From the NCBI RefSeq assembly GCF_000743535.1, contig NZ_AVCJ01000003.1, positions 1 to 64,000 on the forward strand: DNA of 64,000 nt. The letters run 5' to 3'. The position numbers and the translations under genes are program-made. The notes beneath the pieces were generated by a model. It saw only the letters and a program-made list of their open reading frames with translations, had not been told where the DNA came from and made no database searches. The DNA is from Arenimonas donghaensis DSM 18148 = HO3-R19. Lineage in GTDB: Bacteria; Pseudomonadota; Gammaproteobacteria; Xanthomonadales; Xanthomonadaceae. Of this stretch, positions 1 to 7,773 are shown one piece after another (position 1 is the first letter of the stretch; each line of letters begins with the position of its first letter).

Positions 1-7
1 CTCTTTC

Positions 8-197
8 GCTACGTCGGCCGCACCTTCGTGCGGAAATACACGTCAATGCGAGCCCGCCGTCGCGTCGAACCTCCTTGTCCGACCCGGGTAGAAGCCAGAA
101 CCCACACGATCGCGCCTACAGGTCGACCGACGAGGTCCGATGCCGCGCTGGGCTCGCGCAGAGGTTTATTTCCGCACGAAGGTGCGGCCGACGTAGC
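8..197. repeat. Pair of inverted 30-base repeats, each with an internal hairpin
   Basis: Bases 8-37 and 168-197 are exact reverse complements of each other. Each copy contains ccgcac-cttc-gtgcgg (or its complement), a perfect 6-bp stem with a 4-base loop. Two hairpin units facing each other about 130 bases apart is the layout of a REP doublet (BIME-like). No other copy of this unit was noticed in the window. Function unknown. Confidence 0.75.
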
Positions 198-332
198 GAG
201 AACCCACGAGGCGAGGCAGTGGCCCGCACGATAGCGTCGCCAGGCGTTTGTCCGTATCGCCTTGCGGGACCGGCGGTTCCGCATGCCAGGACGCGAGGGA
301 AAGGGTGTTCCGAACAGCCGGCGAACCCCCAT

Positions 333-406
333 CCACACCCGCCGTGATGATGAGTGCCCCGTTTGCGAAAGAGCGGGCGGGGTGCTCATCAGCGCGGTGG
401 GTGTGG
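333..406. repeat. Long imperfect hairpin (29-bp stem)
   Basis: Bases 333-361 pair with 378-406 with five mismatches in 29, leaving a 16-base loop. No T-run follows, so it is not a standard intrinsic terminator. It could be an RNA structure, a repeat remnant or an end-of-transcript barrier. No second copy was noticed. Confidence 0.6.
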
Positions 407-481
407 CGATGATGTCTCCGGTCGCCTCGTACAACCTCGCGAAAACCCAGCCCCATATCCCGCGGAACCAAACGCGTGCTT

Positions 482-503
482 CGGGACTGAAGTCCCTCCC
501 ACA
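482..503. repeat. REP-type palindromic element, family 1
   Basis: The unit cgggactgaagtccctccca contains the palindrome gggact-ga-agtccc. It matches the units at 13633-13658, 13682-13707, 49688 and 50171-50182. It lies 12 bases beyond the rimO stop codon, a usual place for REP sequences, where the hairpin could protect the 3' end of the rimO mRNA. Confidence 0.75.
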
Positions 504-514
504 AGCAGCACGGG

Positions 515-1852
515 TTACAGGTCTTCGTCGTCGCCGACGAGGCCGAACAGGTCGTGTTCGTCGCTGCCCATGATGCGCACGTCGCAGAAGTCGCCGGGCT
601 TGAGACCCGCCGCTTCGCCGTCCTGGATCTGGACCAGGCCGTCAATCTCCGGGGCATCGGCCATCGAACGGGCGATCGCCAGCTCGCCGTCGATCGCGTC
701 GACCAGGCAGCGCTGCACCGTGCCGACCTTGCGCTCGAGCTTTTCCTCGCTGATCTCGGCCTGCAGCGCCATGAAGCGCGCCAGGCGCTCCTGCTTCACT
801 TCCTCGGGCACCGGGTCGGGCAAGGCGTTGGCTGCCGCGCCGTCCACCGGCGAGTACGCGAAGGCACCGACGCGGTCGAGCTCGGCCTGGTCGATGAAGG
901 CCAGCAGCTGCTCGAAGTCCTCGTCGGTTTCGCCGGGGAAACCCACGATGAAGGTGCTGCGGATGGTCAGCTCGGGGCAGATGGCGCGCCAGCGCTGCAC
1001 CCGTTCGAGCGTCTTGTCGACGGCGCCCGGGCGCTTCATCAGCTTCAGGATGCGCGGGCTGGCGTGCTGGAACGGGATGTCCAGGTAGGGCAGCAGCTTG
1101 CCTTCCGCCATCAGTGGGATGATGTCGTCCACGTGCGGATACGGGTAGACGTAGTGCAGGCGCGTCCACAGCCCCAGCTCGGACAGGCCTTCGCACAGAC
1201 CCTTCATGCGCGTGGCGTACTCACGGCCGCGCCACTCGCGCGCCGCGTATTTCATGTCGACGCCGTAGGCGCTGGTGTCCTGGGACACCACCAGCAGTTC
1301 CTTCACGCCGCCGCGCGCCAGCTTCTCGGCTTCGCGCAGGACCTCGTCGACCGGGCGCGAAACCAGGTCGCCGCGCATCGACGGGATGATGCAGAAGCTG
1401 CAGCGGTGGTTGCAGCCTTCGGAAATCTTCAGGTAGGCGTAATGCTTCGGGGTCAGCTTCAGGCCGTAGTCGGGCACCAGGTCGATGAACGGATCGTGCT
1501 TGGGCGGCAGCGCCAGGTGCACGGCCGACATCACGCTCGCGTAGTCCTGCGGGCCGCTGATCGACAGCACGTCCGGGTGGGCCTGCTGGATCACTTCCGG
1601 GCGCTTGCCCAGGCAGCCGGTGACGATGACCTTGCCGTTCTCGGCCAGGGCTTCGCCGATGGCGTCCAGGCTCTCGGCGACGGCTGAATCGATGAAGCCG
1701 CAGGTGTTGACCACCACCACGTCGGCGTCGTCGTAGCTGGGCACGATGTCGTAACCCTCGACCCGGAGCTGGGTGAGGATGCGTTCGGAATCGACGAGGG
1801 CTTTCGGACAGCCGAGGCTGACGAAGCCCACCTTGGGCTGGCTGGCGGACAT
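515..1852 (-). CDS. rimO: Ribosomal protein S12 methylthiotransferase RimO
   Basis: A radical-SAM enzyme that adds a methylthio group to the conserved aspartate of ribosomal protein S12. The 445-residue length is normal for RimO. The N-terminal UPF0004 domain carries cysteines 15, 51 and 80 for one iron-sulfur cluster; the radical-SAM motif CNHRCSFC provides C147, C151 and C154; a TRAM-like segment forms about the last 65 residues. The sequence is closer to RimO than to MiaB because of the short N-terminus and the [12 protein letters not shown] start. The gene is apparently transcribed alone, with a TATACT -10 box at 1881-1886 on the reverse strand and a REP hairpin after the stop. Confidence 0.96.
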   Translation of the reverse strand: MSASQPKVGFVSLGCPKALVDSERILTQLRVEGYDIVPSYDDADVVVVNTCGFIDSAVAESLDAIGEALAENGKVIVTGCLGKRPEVIQQAHPDVLSISGPQDYASVMSAVHLALPPKHDPFIDLVPDYGLKLTPKHYAYLKISEGCNHRCSFCIIPSMRGDLVSRPVDEVLREAEKLARGGVKELLVVSQDTSAYGVDMKYAAREWRGREYATRMKGLCEGLSELGLWTRLHYVYPYPHVDDIIPLMAEGKLLPYLDIPFQHASPRILKLMKRPGAVDKTLERVQRWRAICPELTIRSTFIVGFPGETDEDFEQLLAFIDQAELDRVGAFAYSPVDGAAANALPDPVPEEVKQERLARFMALQAEISEEKLERKVGTVQRCLVDAIDGELAIARSMADAPEIDGLVQIQDGEAAGLKPGDFCDVRIMGSDEHDLFGLVGDDEDL

Positions 1853-1880
1853 GGGACGCGGGCTCGGAGCGGGGGCGCGG

Positions 1881-1886
1881 AGTATA
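1881..1886 (-). promoter_or_regulatory. Predicted -10 box of rimO
   Basis: On the reverse strand the hexamer reads TATACT, 28 bases before the rimO ATG. The same hexamer precedes queG, tRNA-Glu and the sulP leader in this window. No good -35 hexamer was recognised. Confidence 0.45.
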
Positions 1887-1952
1887 CCCTCCCCCGCCGC
1901 CCCGGCCGGTGTAGGCTAGGCGCCGGGGACAGCTGAAGCAGGGGAACCGGCC

Positions 1953-2615
1953 ATGGGCCAATCAATCTCCATCAACACCCGCCACGGCCGGATATCCGGC
2001 TACCAGGCCCGGCCGCACATCACGCCGCGCGGGGCCCTGATCCTGGTCCACGAGATCTTCGGCGTGAACCACTACATCCGCGCCCAGGCCGACCGCTTCG
2101 CCAACTACGGCTACATCACCGTGGCGCCGTCCCTGTTCGACCGGGTCCAGCCGCGCACCGAGCTGGGCTACGACGAGGCGTCCGTGGCCAAGGGGCGCGC
2201 CATCGCCGACGAGGTGGGCTTCAACGGGGCCCTGGACGGCGTGCGCGGCGCCTACGACATGCTCGAAGCCGAGAACCGGGTCGCCGTGCTGGGCTATTGC
2301 TGGGGCGGCAGCGTGGCCTTCCTGGCCAATACCCGGCTGGGCCTGCCGGCGATCAGCTACTACGGTGGCCGCACGGTGCCCCTGCTGGGCGAACGGCCGA
2401 AAGCGCCGCTGATGCTGCATTTTGGCGAGGACGACCCGCTGATCCCGCCCGAGGACGTGCAAAAGCACCGCGATGCACTTTCAGCGGCCGAAATCCACGT
2501 CTGGCCCGGCGCCGGCCACGGGTTCGACTGCGACCAGCGCCCCGACTACAACGCCCATGCGTCCCAACAGGCGCTGCAGCGCACCCTGATGTTCCTGCAA
2601 AAGAACCTGCGCTGA
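1953..2615 (+). CDS. Dienelactone hydrolase family protein
   Basis: A 220-residue alpha/beta hydrolase of the dienelactone hydrolase family, probably cytoplasmic (no signal peptide). The nucleophile region GYCWGG puts Cys116 at the catalytic position; Asp161 (in GEDDPLIP) and His189 (in GAGHG) complete a Cys-Asp-His triad, and HEIFG (Glu34) matches the conserved glutamate. The natural substrate cannot be read from the sequence; such enzymes hydrolyse lactones and small esters. A GGGGAA ribosome site precedes the ATG. It is the first gene of the 1953-7103 operon, two bases upstream of the HIT gene, but a role in oxoproline use is not evident. Confidence 0.85.
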   Translation: MGQSISINTRHGRISGYQARPHITPRGALILVHEIFGVNHYIRAQADRFANYGYITVAPSLFDRVQPRTELGYDEASVAKGRAIADEVGFNGALDGVRGAYDMLEAENRVAVLGYCWGGSVAFLANTRLGLPAISYYGGRTVPLLGERPKAPLMLHFGEDDPLIPPEDVQKHRDALSAAEIHVWPGAGHGFDCDQRPDYNAHASQQALQRTLMFLQKNLR

Positions 2616-2617
2616 GC

Positions 2618-3031
2618 ATGGCCGACGCGTTCAGCCTGGACCCGCGACTGGCGGCAGATTCGGTCCTGGTGGCAGACGGCCCCTTGTCCCAGCTGCGGCT
2701 GGTGGACGATGCCCGCTTTCCGTGGCTGCTGCTGGTGCCGCGCGTCGCCGGCGCGGTCGAGTGGGTGGATCTCGACGGTGGCCACCAGCGCCTGCTGCTG
2801 GCCGAAATCAACCAGACGGCCCGCGCACTGCGCGAGGTTGCTGATGTGCAGAAGCTCAACATCGGCGCCCTGGGCAACGTCGTGCCGCAGCTGCACGTGC
2901 ATGTGGTCGGTCGGCGCAGCGACGACGACGCCTGGCCGGGACCGGTCTGGGGCAGCGGCCGCGCCCGGCCCTATCCCGCGGCCGCCCGCGACGCCCTGGT
3001 CGCCCGGATCCGGGGTTTGGCGCCGGCGTGA
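2618..3031 (+). CDS. HIT family hydrolase-like protein
   Basis: A 137-residue histidine-triad protein. HIT proteins hydrolyse or transfer nucleotidyl groups, for example on dinucleoside polyphosphates or adenylated amines. The active-site strand is QLHVHVVGR: His93 and the catalytic-type His95 are present, but the third histidine of the H-x-H-x-H pattern is Val97. This variant is, from memory, common in the Xanthomonas-type homologues. The ATG lies two bases after the stop of the hydrolase gene and the 3' end overlaps the pxpB start by four bases, so it is translated within the operon. Exact substrate unknown. Confidence 0.82.
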   Translation: MADAFSLDPRLAADSVLVADGPLSQLRLVDDARFPWLLLVPRVAGAVEWVDLDGGHQRLLLAEINQTARALREVADVQKLNIGALGNVVPQLHVHVVGRRSDDDAWPGPVWGSGRARPYPAAARDALVARIRGLAPA

Positions 3032-3732
3032 AGGCGCGCATCGACGCCTGGGGTGACCGTGGATGGCTGGTCACGGTGGACGTCGACAGCATCGAAGCGG
3101 CGAACCGGCGGGTGCATGCGCTGCGGGCCGCCATCGAAGCCCGGCGTCCGCCCTGGCTGCAGGACCTGGTCCCCGCCTACGCCAGCCTGGCCCTGGTCGT
3201 GGACGGTCACGCGGCCCGCGGCCAGGCGGCCTGCCTGGCAGAGGCCAGGGCCTGGCTGGAACGCCTGTTGGCGTCCGCGCCCGACGCGGAGGCGGGCACG
3301 TTGGGTCGCCGCGTCGACATCCCGGTCTGCTACGCACCGGAGTTCGGGCCCGACCTGGGCGCGTGGGCCGCGCACTGCGGCCTGGAGGTCGAAGCCGCGA
3401 TCAGCCGCCACACCGCTGGCGATTACCGGGTGGCCATGCTGGGTTTCTCGCCCGGCTTTCCCTACCTGCTCGGGCTCGACCCCGCCCTGGCGATGCCACG
3501 CCTGGCGACGCCGCGCCCGCACGTGGCCGCAGGCAGCGTCGGCGTGGGGGGCTCCCAGACCGGCGCCTACCCGGCGGCCGGACCCGGGGGCTGGCGCCTG
3601 CTGGGTCGCACGCCGCTGCGACTGTTCGATCCGCAGCGCGCCGAGCCGGCCTTGCTGGCACCAGGCGACCACGTGCGCTTCGTCCGTATCGACCGCGCCG
3701 GCTTCGACGCCCTTTCGGGGGCCGGAGCATGA
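3028..3732 (+). CDS. pxpB: 5-oxoprolinase subunit PxpB (KipI-like)
   Basis: One of the three subunits of the ATP-dependent bacterial 5-oxoprolinase, which opens pyroglutamate to glutamate. The 234 residues form the allophanate-hydrolase-subunit-1/KipI fold; the family signature GFSPGFPYLLGL is present and the C-terminal half shows the GSVGVGG-QTG-YP pattern typical of the family. The start is GTG at 3028, overlapping the HIT stop, and the stop overlaps the pxpC ATG. The complete pxpB-pxpC-pxpA set follows in order, which favours oxoprolinase over the Bacillus KipI kinase-inhibitor role. Confidence 0.9.
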   Translation: MKARIDAWGDRGWLVTVDVDSIEAANRRVHALRAAIEARRPPWLQDLVPAYASLALVVDGHAARGQAACLAEARAWLERLLASAPDAEAGTLGRRVDIPVCYAPEFGPDLGAWAAHCGLEVEAAISRHTAGDYRVAMLGFSPGFPYLLGLDPALAMPRLATPRPHVAAGSVGVGGSQTGAYPAAGPGGWRLLGRTPLRLFDPQRAEPALLAPGDHVRFVRIDRAGFDALSGAGA

Positions 3733-4703
3733 TCGATATCGACGTCCTGGAGCCGGGTTTGCTCAGCAGCGTCCAGGCGGGACCGCGCACCGGGCTGCGG
3801 CACCTGGGCGTGGGCGCCGGCGGTGCACTGGACGGTTTTTCCTGGCAGGTCGGCAACGCGCTTCTCGGCAACCCCGGGAACGCCGCATCCCTGGAGTTCA
3901 CCCTGCGCGGACCGACCCTGCGTTTTCCCCAGGGCGCCCGGATCGCGCTGACCGGCGCCGACGTCGACGCTTTCGCCGACGGCGAACCCGTGCCCGGCTG
4001 GCGCGCCGTGGCGCTGCCGGCGGGCTGCACCTTGCGCCTGGGGGCCTGCCGCCGCGGCGCACGCGGGCTGCTGGCCGTGGCCGGCGGACTGGACGTGCGC
4101 GACGTACTGGGCAGCGCCAGCACCGACCTGCGCGCCGGGTTCGGCGGCCTGGACGGCCGCGCCCTGCGCACCGGCGACCGGCTGCGGGCGCGAGGCCTGC
4201 CGCCTGCGGTCGACGTTGTGACGACGCAGACTGGCTGGATCGATCCGCATCCGGACATCGACCTGGACCGCCCGGCCCGGGTCCGGCTGCTTCCGGGCGC
4301 CGACGCGCTGGCGACGCCGACGCCCTGGCGCGATCCGTTCCGGGTGGCGGCGACCAGCAATCGCCAGGGCCTGCGCCTGGAAGGCACGCCGCTTGCGGTG
4401 CGTGATCCGGGCGACCGCCTCTCGTCCCCGGTCATCGAAGGCAGCGTGCAGCTTCCCCCCGACGGAAAGCCGATCGTGCTGCTCGCCGATGCCCAGACGG
4501 TCGGCGGCTATCCCTGCATCGGCCACGTCGTGCAGTCGGACCTGCCGCGGCTGGCGCAGCTGCGGCCGGGCGATCGCCTGCAGTTCGAAACGATCGACGC
4601 CGGGGGCGCGCTGGCCCTGGCTTGCGGCCAGCGCCAACGCCTGGCAAGAATCAGCCTGGCCATCGAACAGGCGCGCCGGCTTGCCGGACGACCGGGCCCA
4701 TGA
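3729..4703 (+). CDS. pxpC: 5-oxoprolinase subunit PxpC (KipA-like)
   Basis: The biotin-dependent-carboxylase-like (allophanate hydrolase subunit 2 / KipA) subunit of 5-oxoprolinase, 324 residues. It shows the family features of an early G-L-RHLGVG-GGALD segment and a late DAQTVGGYPCIGHV segment near residues 256-270. It partners PxpB and PxpA. The ATGA overlap with pxpB and with pxpA shows translational coupling. The ATG at 3729 is preferred because it gives the usual start of the family (a short hydrophobic strand followed by PGLLSSVQ). Confidence 0.9.
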   Translation: MIDIDVLEPGLLSSVQAGPRTGLRHLGVGAGGALDGFSWQVGNALLGNPGNAASLEFTLRGPTLRFPQGARIALTGADVDAFADGEPVPGWRAVALPAGCTLRLGACRRGARGLLAVAGGLDVRDVLGSASTDLRAGFGGLDGRALRTGDRLRARGLPPAVDVVTTQTGWIDPHPDIDLDRPARVRLLPGADALATPTPWRDPFRVAATSNRQGLRLEGTPLAVRDPGDRLSSPVIEGSVQLPPDGKPIVLLADAQTVGGYPCIGHVVQSDLPRLAQLRPGDRLQFETIDAGGALALACGQRQRLARISLAIEQARRLAGRPGP

Positions 4704-5455
4704 AAGAAGCGCTGGACTTCAATGCCGACGTAGGCGAAGGCGACGACGACGCCGGCGTCCTGCCGTGGGTGAGTTCGGCGAGCATCGCCTGCGGCTTCCA
4801 CGCCGGAAACCCGGAAACCATGCGCGACACCGTGGCCCTGTGCCTGCGCCACGGCGTCGCCATCGGCGCCCACCCCGCCTTCGACGACCGCGCCGGTTTC
4901 GGCCGACGCGAACAGTCGGCGACGCCAGACCAGGTGCATGCCCTGGTCACCTGCCAGGTCCGCGCACTGGCGGCGATCGCGCACGCGGCCGGCGCGCGCC
5001 TGTCGCACGTCAAACCGCACGGGGCGCTGTACAACCAGGCGGCGCGCGACCCGGCCCTGGCCGACGCAGTCGCGGCCGCCGTTCGCGACACCGACCCCGG
5101 CCTGCGCCTGTTCGGCCTGGCCGGCAGCGCCCTGGTCGAAGCCGGTGCACGCCTGGGCCTGGCGGTGGCGCACGAGGTTTTCGCTGAACGCCGGTACCTT
5201 GCCGACGGCCGGCTGGCACCGCGCGGCACCGACGGCGCCGTCATCGACACGCTCGACGAAGCCCTGGCGCAGGTCAGGCAATGCCTGCAGACCGGCAGCG
5301 TCACCGCCCTGGGCGGCGAACGGGTGCCCCTGCAGGCCGACACGCTGTGCCTGCACGGCGACCGTCCCGACGCCGCCGCCTTCGCCCGGGGCCTGCGGCA
5401 GGCGCTTGAACGACTCGGCCTTCAGGTGCGCGCACCGGGACGCGGGGACGCATGA
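4700..5455 (+). CDS. pxpA: 5-oxoprolinase subunit PxpA (LamB/YcsF family)
   Basis: The LamB/YcsF-family catalytic-type subunit of ATP-dependent 5-oxoprolinase, 251 residues. The N-terminal motif FNADVGEG (Asn8, Asp10), the segment ACGFHAG (residues 30-36) and KPHGALYN (residues 105-112) are the family hallmarks. With PxpB and PxpC it converts 5-oxoproline, a spontaneous glutamine breakdown product, to glutamate. It overlaps pxpC upstream and the DUF969 gene downstream by four bases each. Confidence 0.93.
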   Translation: MKEALDFNADVGEGDDDAGVLPWVSSASIACGFHAGNPETMRDTVALCLRHGVAIGAHPAFDDRAGFGRREQSATPDQVHALVTCQVRALAAIAHAAGARLSHVKPHGALYNQAARDPALADAVAAAVRDTDPGLRLFGLAGSALVEAGARLGLAVAHEVFAERRYLADGRLAPRGTDGAVIDTLDEALAQVRQCLQTGSVTALGGERVPLQADTLCLHGDRPDAAAFARGLRQALERLGLQVRAPGRGDA

Positions 5456-6156
5456 ACTACTGGCCCTTGATCGGCGTCGCCTGGGTGGTGGCCGGCTTCG
5501 CGCTCCGGCTCAACCCGGCCCTGACGGTGGTCAGCGCGGGCGTGGTCACGGGACTGGCCGCCGGGCAGTCCCTGTTCGGGGTACTGGCCCTGCTCGGCGA
5601 CGCCTTCGTCCGCAATCGCTACCTTGGCCTGCTGCTGCTGACGCTGCCGGTGATCGGACTGCTCGAGCGGCATGGTCTCAAGGAACACGCCCAGGCCTGG
5701 ATCGCCCGGCTTCGCGGCGCCACCAGCGGACGCCTGCTGATCGCCTACCTGGCGACCCGGCAGATCGCCTCGGCCATCGGCCTGACCAGCCTGGGCGGCC
5801 ACCCGCAAACCGTGCGCCCGCTGCTGGTGCCGCTGGCCGAAGGCGCCGCCGAGGCCCGCCATGGCGAGCTGGACCCGGCGCAGCGGCAGTCGCTTCGTGC
5901 CCTTTGCGCAGCCACCGACAACGTCGGCCTGTTTTTCGGCGAGGACATCTTCCTGGCGTTCGCCGGCGTTTTGCTGATCCAGGCGACCCTGGCCGAACAG
6001 GGCATCGTGCTCGAACCGATCGTCATCGCGCTGTGGGGCATCCCGACCGCACTGTTCGCCTTCGCCATCCACGCCGGACGGCTGTCGCGGCTGGACGCGC
6101 GCCTGGCGCGCGAAGCTGCCCGCCTGCAGCGGCCCGCACCGGCCGCGGGCCCATGA
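5452..6156 (+). CDS. DUF969 family membrane protein
   Basis: A 234-residue integral membrane protein with roughly five or six hydrophobic segments (about 5-50, 55-72, 95-115, 160-180, 185-205). It belongs to DUF969, which is regularly encoded next to DUF979; the two together look like the halves of a transporter. From memory, in Gram-positive bacteria the pair neighbours the pyroglutamyl-peptidase gene pcp. Here it follows pxpA with a 4-base overlap, so pyroglutamate uptake is a reasonable but untested idea. The motif GGHPQTVRPLL near residue 125 is the most polar conserved-looking part. Confidence 0.85.
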   Translation: MNYWPLIGVAWVVAGFALRLNPALTVVSAGVVTGLAAGQSLFGVLALLGDAFVRNRYLGLLLLTLPVIGLLERHGLKEHAQAWIARLRGATSGRLLIAYLATRQIASAIGLTSLGGHPQTVRPLLVPLAEGAAEARHGELDPAQRQSLRALCAATDNVGLFFGEDIFLAFAGVLLIQATLAEQGIVLEPIVIALWGIPTALFAFAIHAGRLSRLDARLAREAARLQRPAPAAGP

Positions 6157-7103
6157 TCACGCTCCAGTACATCTACTGGCTGGCGGGGGCCTACCTGCTG
6201 GTGCTGGCCTGGCGGGGCGGCCGCGATCGCAGCAATCGCAAGCGCTGGGGCAACGCCGGCTTCTGGGGAATCATGGCGCTGATGTTCCTGGCCGGCGAAC
6301 GGCTTCCGTCGGCCCTGGCCGGCGCGGCGGTGCTGGCCCTGGCCCTGATCGCCGGCCTGGGCGCCATGGGGCGGGGCGGCGCGCCGCAGGCAAGGGACGA
6401 CCGCAAGCGGGAGCAGGCGCGAGCGCTCGGCAATCGGCTGTTCCTGCCGGCCCTGCTGATCCCGGGCACCACCGTGGCCCTGGTGCTGGCAGCCAAGTAC
6501 ACCGGCTGGGGCAGCTGGCTGCTGGCCGCGGACCAGACCACCGTGATCGCCCTGGGCCTGGCCTGCCTGGCATCGGTGCTGTCGGCCTGCCTGCTGACCC
6601 GCCGCTCGCCGATGTACGCGATCGAGTCTTCCCGGCCGCTGGTGGATGCAATTGGCTGGACGGCGATCCTGCCGCTGATGCTTGCCGCGCTGGGCAGCGT
6701 GTTCGCCGCGACCGGCGTCGGCGACGCCGTGTCCTCGCTGGTGCAGTGGGCCATTCCGGTCGAGAACCGCCTGGCCGTCGTACTGGCCTATGCCCTGGGC
6801 ATGGCGCTGTTCACCATGGTCATGGGCAATGCCTTCGCCGCGTTCCCGGTGATGACCGCGGGCATCGGCATTCCCCTGCTGGTGCAGGGGCATGGCGCCG
6901 AAGCCGCGTCGATGGCGGCCATTGGCATGCTTTCGGGCTACTGCGGCACGCTGATGACGCCGATGGCGGCGAACTTCAACCTGGTCCCGGTGGCCCTGCT
7001 GGAGCTGGACGACCCGTACGCGGTCATCCGCGCGCAGTTGCCGACGGCGCTGCCGCTGCTCGCGGCCAACGTCGTGCTGATGTACCTGGTCATCTTCCGC
7101 TGA
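6153..7103 (+). CDS. DUF979 family membrane protein
   Basis: A 316-residue membrane protein with about eight or nine hydrophobic segments, last gene of the oxoproline operon. DUF979 is the usual partner of DUF969. The C-terminal part has the run GNAFAAFPVMTAGIGIP and GTLMTPMAANFN, reminiscent of substrate-binding re-entrant stretches in secondary anion transporters. The start overlaps the DUF969 stop (ATGA). The inferred role is import of 5-oxoproline for the PxpABC enzyme; a role as an exporter or as a carrier for another small acid cannot be excluded. Confidence 0.85.
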   Translation: MITLQYIYWLAGAYLLVLAWRGGRDRSNRKRWGNAGFWGIMALMFLAGERLPSALAGAAVLALALIAGLGAMGRGGAPQARDDRKREQARALGNRLFLPALLIPGTTVALVLAAKYTGWGSWLLAADQTTVIALGLACLASVLSACLLTRRSPMYAIESSRPLVDAIGWTAILPLMLAALGSVFAATGVGDAVSSLVQWAIPVENRLAVVLAYALGMALFTMVMGNAFAAFPVMTAGIGIPLLVQGHGAEAASMAAIGMLSGYCGTLMTPMAANFNLVPVALLELDDPYAVIRAQLPTALPLLAANVVLMYLVIFR

Positions 7104-7109
7104 GCGCGC

Positions 7110-7127
7110 GGCGGCCCGATCGCCGCC
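7110..7127. terminator. Short hairpin between convergent operon end and dcd
   Basis: GGCGGC-ccgatc-GCCGCC forms a 6-bp stem in the 24-base gap between the convergent DUF979 and dcd genes. There is no T-run on either strand, so termination here would be weak. Confidence 0.3.
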
Positions 7128-7697
7128 TCAGGTGCGGGGCAGCGTGACGCCGGTCTGGCCCTGGTACTTGCCGCCCCGGTCGCGGTAGCTGGTTTCGCAG
7201 ACTTCGTCGGACTGGAAGAACAGCATCTGGGCCACGCCTTCACCGGCGTAGATCTTGGCCGGCAGCGGCGTGGTGTTGCTGAACTCCAGGGTCACGTGGC
7301 CTTCCCACTCCGGCTCCAGCGGCGTGACGTTGACGATGATGCCGCAGCGGGCGTAGGTGCTCTTGCCCAGGCAAACCACCAGGGTGTCGCGCGGGATGCG
7401 GAAGAACTCGACCGTGCGCGCCAGCGCGAAGCTGTTGGGCGGGATGATGCAGACGTCGGCCTCGACGTCGACGAAGCTGGTCGGGTCGAAGGCCTTGGGG
7501 TCGACGATGGTCGAGTTGATGTTGGTGAATATCTTGAACTCGCGCGCGCAGCGGACGTCGTAGCCATAACTCGAGGTGCCGTAGCTGACGATGCGGTGGC
7601 CGTCGGCCGCATGCTTGACCTGGCCCGGCTCGAAGGGCTCGATCATGCCCTGCTGCTCGGCCATGCGGCGGATCCACTTGTCGGCTTTGATGCTCAT
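7128..7697 (-). CDS. dcd: dCTP deaminase
   Basis: Deaminates dCTP to dUTP, feeding dTTP synthesis in the cytoplasm. The 189-residue length and the whole sequence fit the trimeric Dcd family: SSYGYDVR (residues 42-49), the catalytic-loop segment [11 protein letters not shown] and [14 protein letters not shown] are all present, as is the C-terminal [13 protein letters not shown] that closes over the nucleotide. The open frame extends upstream towards apbC, but the ATG at 7697 gives the standard [10 protein letters not shown] start. It lies downstream of apbC on the same strand, 76 bases away. Confidence 0.96.
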   Translation of the reverse strand: MSIKADKWIRRMAEQQGMIEPFEPGQVKHAADGHRIVSYGTSSYGYDVRCAREFKIFTNINSTIVDPKAFDPTSFVDVEADVCIIPPNSFALARTVEFFRIPRDTLVVCLGKSTYARCGIIVNVTPLEPEWEGHVTLEFSNTTPLPAKIYAGEGVAQMLFFQSDEVCETSYRDRGGKYQGQTGVTLPRT

Positions 7698-7773
7698 TCG
7701 GGGGCTCTTGGGGGATGCGGAGGCGAAAGCCGGGATTCTACCGGTCGCGCGGCCCGGGCGGGCCGCTGCCGGC

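Larger units (their letters stand above)
1..514. other. Non-coding left margin, rich in inverted repeats
   Basis: No convincing gene was found here on either strand; the open frames lack family resemblance and run through the repeats. The stretch holds a pair of inverted 30-base repeats (8-37 and 168-197), a long imperfect hairpin (333-406) and a REP-type hairpin just past the rimO stop (482-503). It is the downstream flank of rimO. The gene further left lies outside the window. Confidence 0.6.

Noticed and set aside
8-197. CRISPR array at the left margin
   Set aside because: Only two repeat units, in opposite orientation and about 130 bases apart; arrays have direct, regularly spaced repeats.
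4938-7103. A 721-codon forward frame joining parts of pxpA, DUF969 and DUF979
   Set aside because: Only its last part (from 6153) is a real gene; the earlier part is out of frame with PxpA and DUF969, which have clear family motifs.
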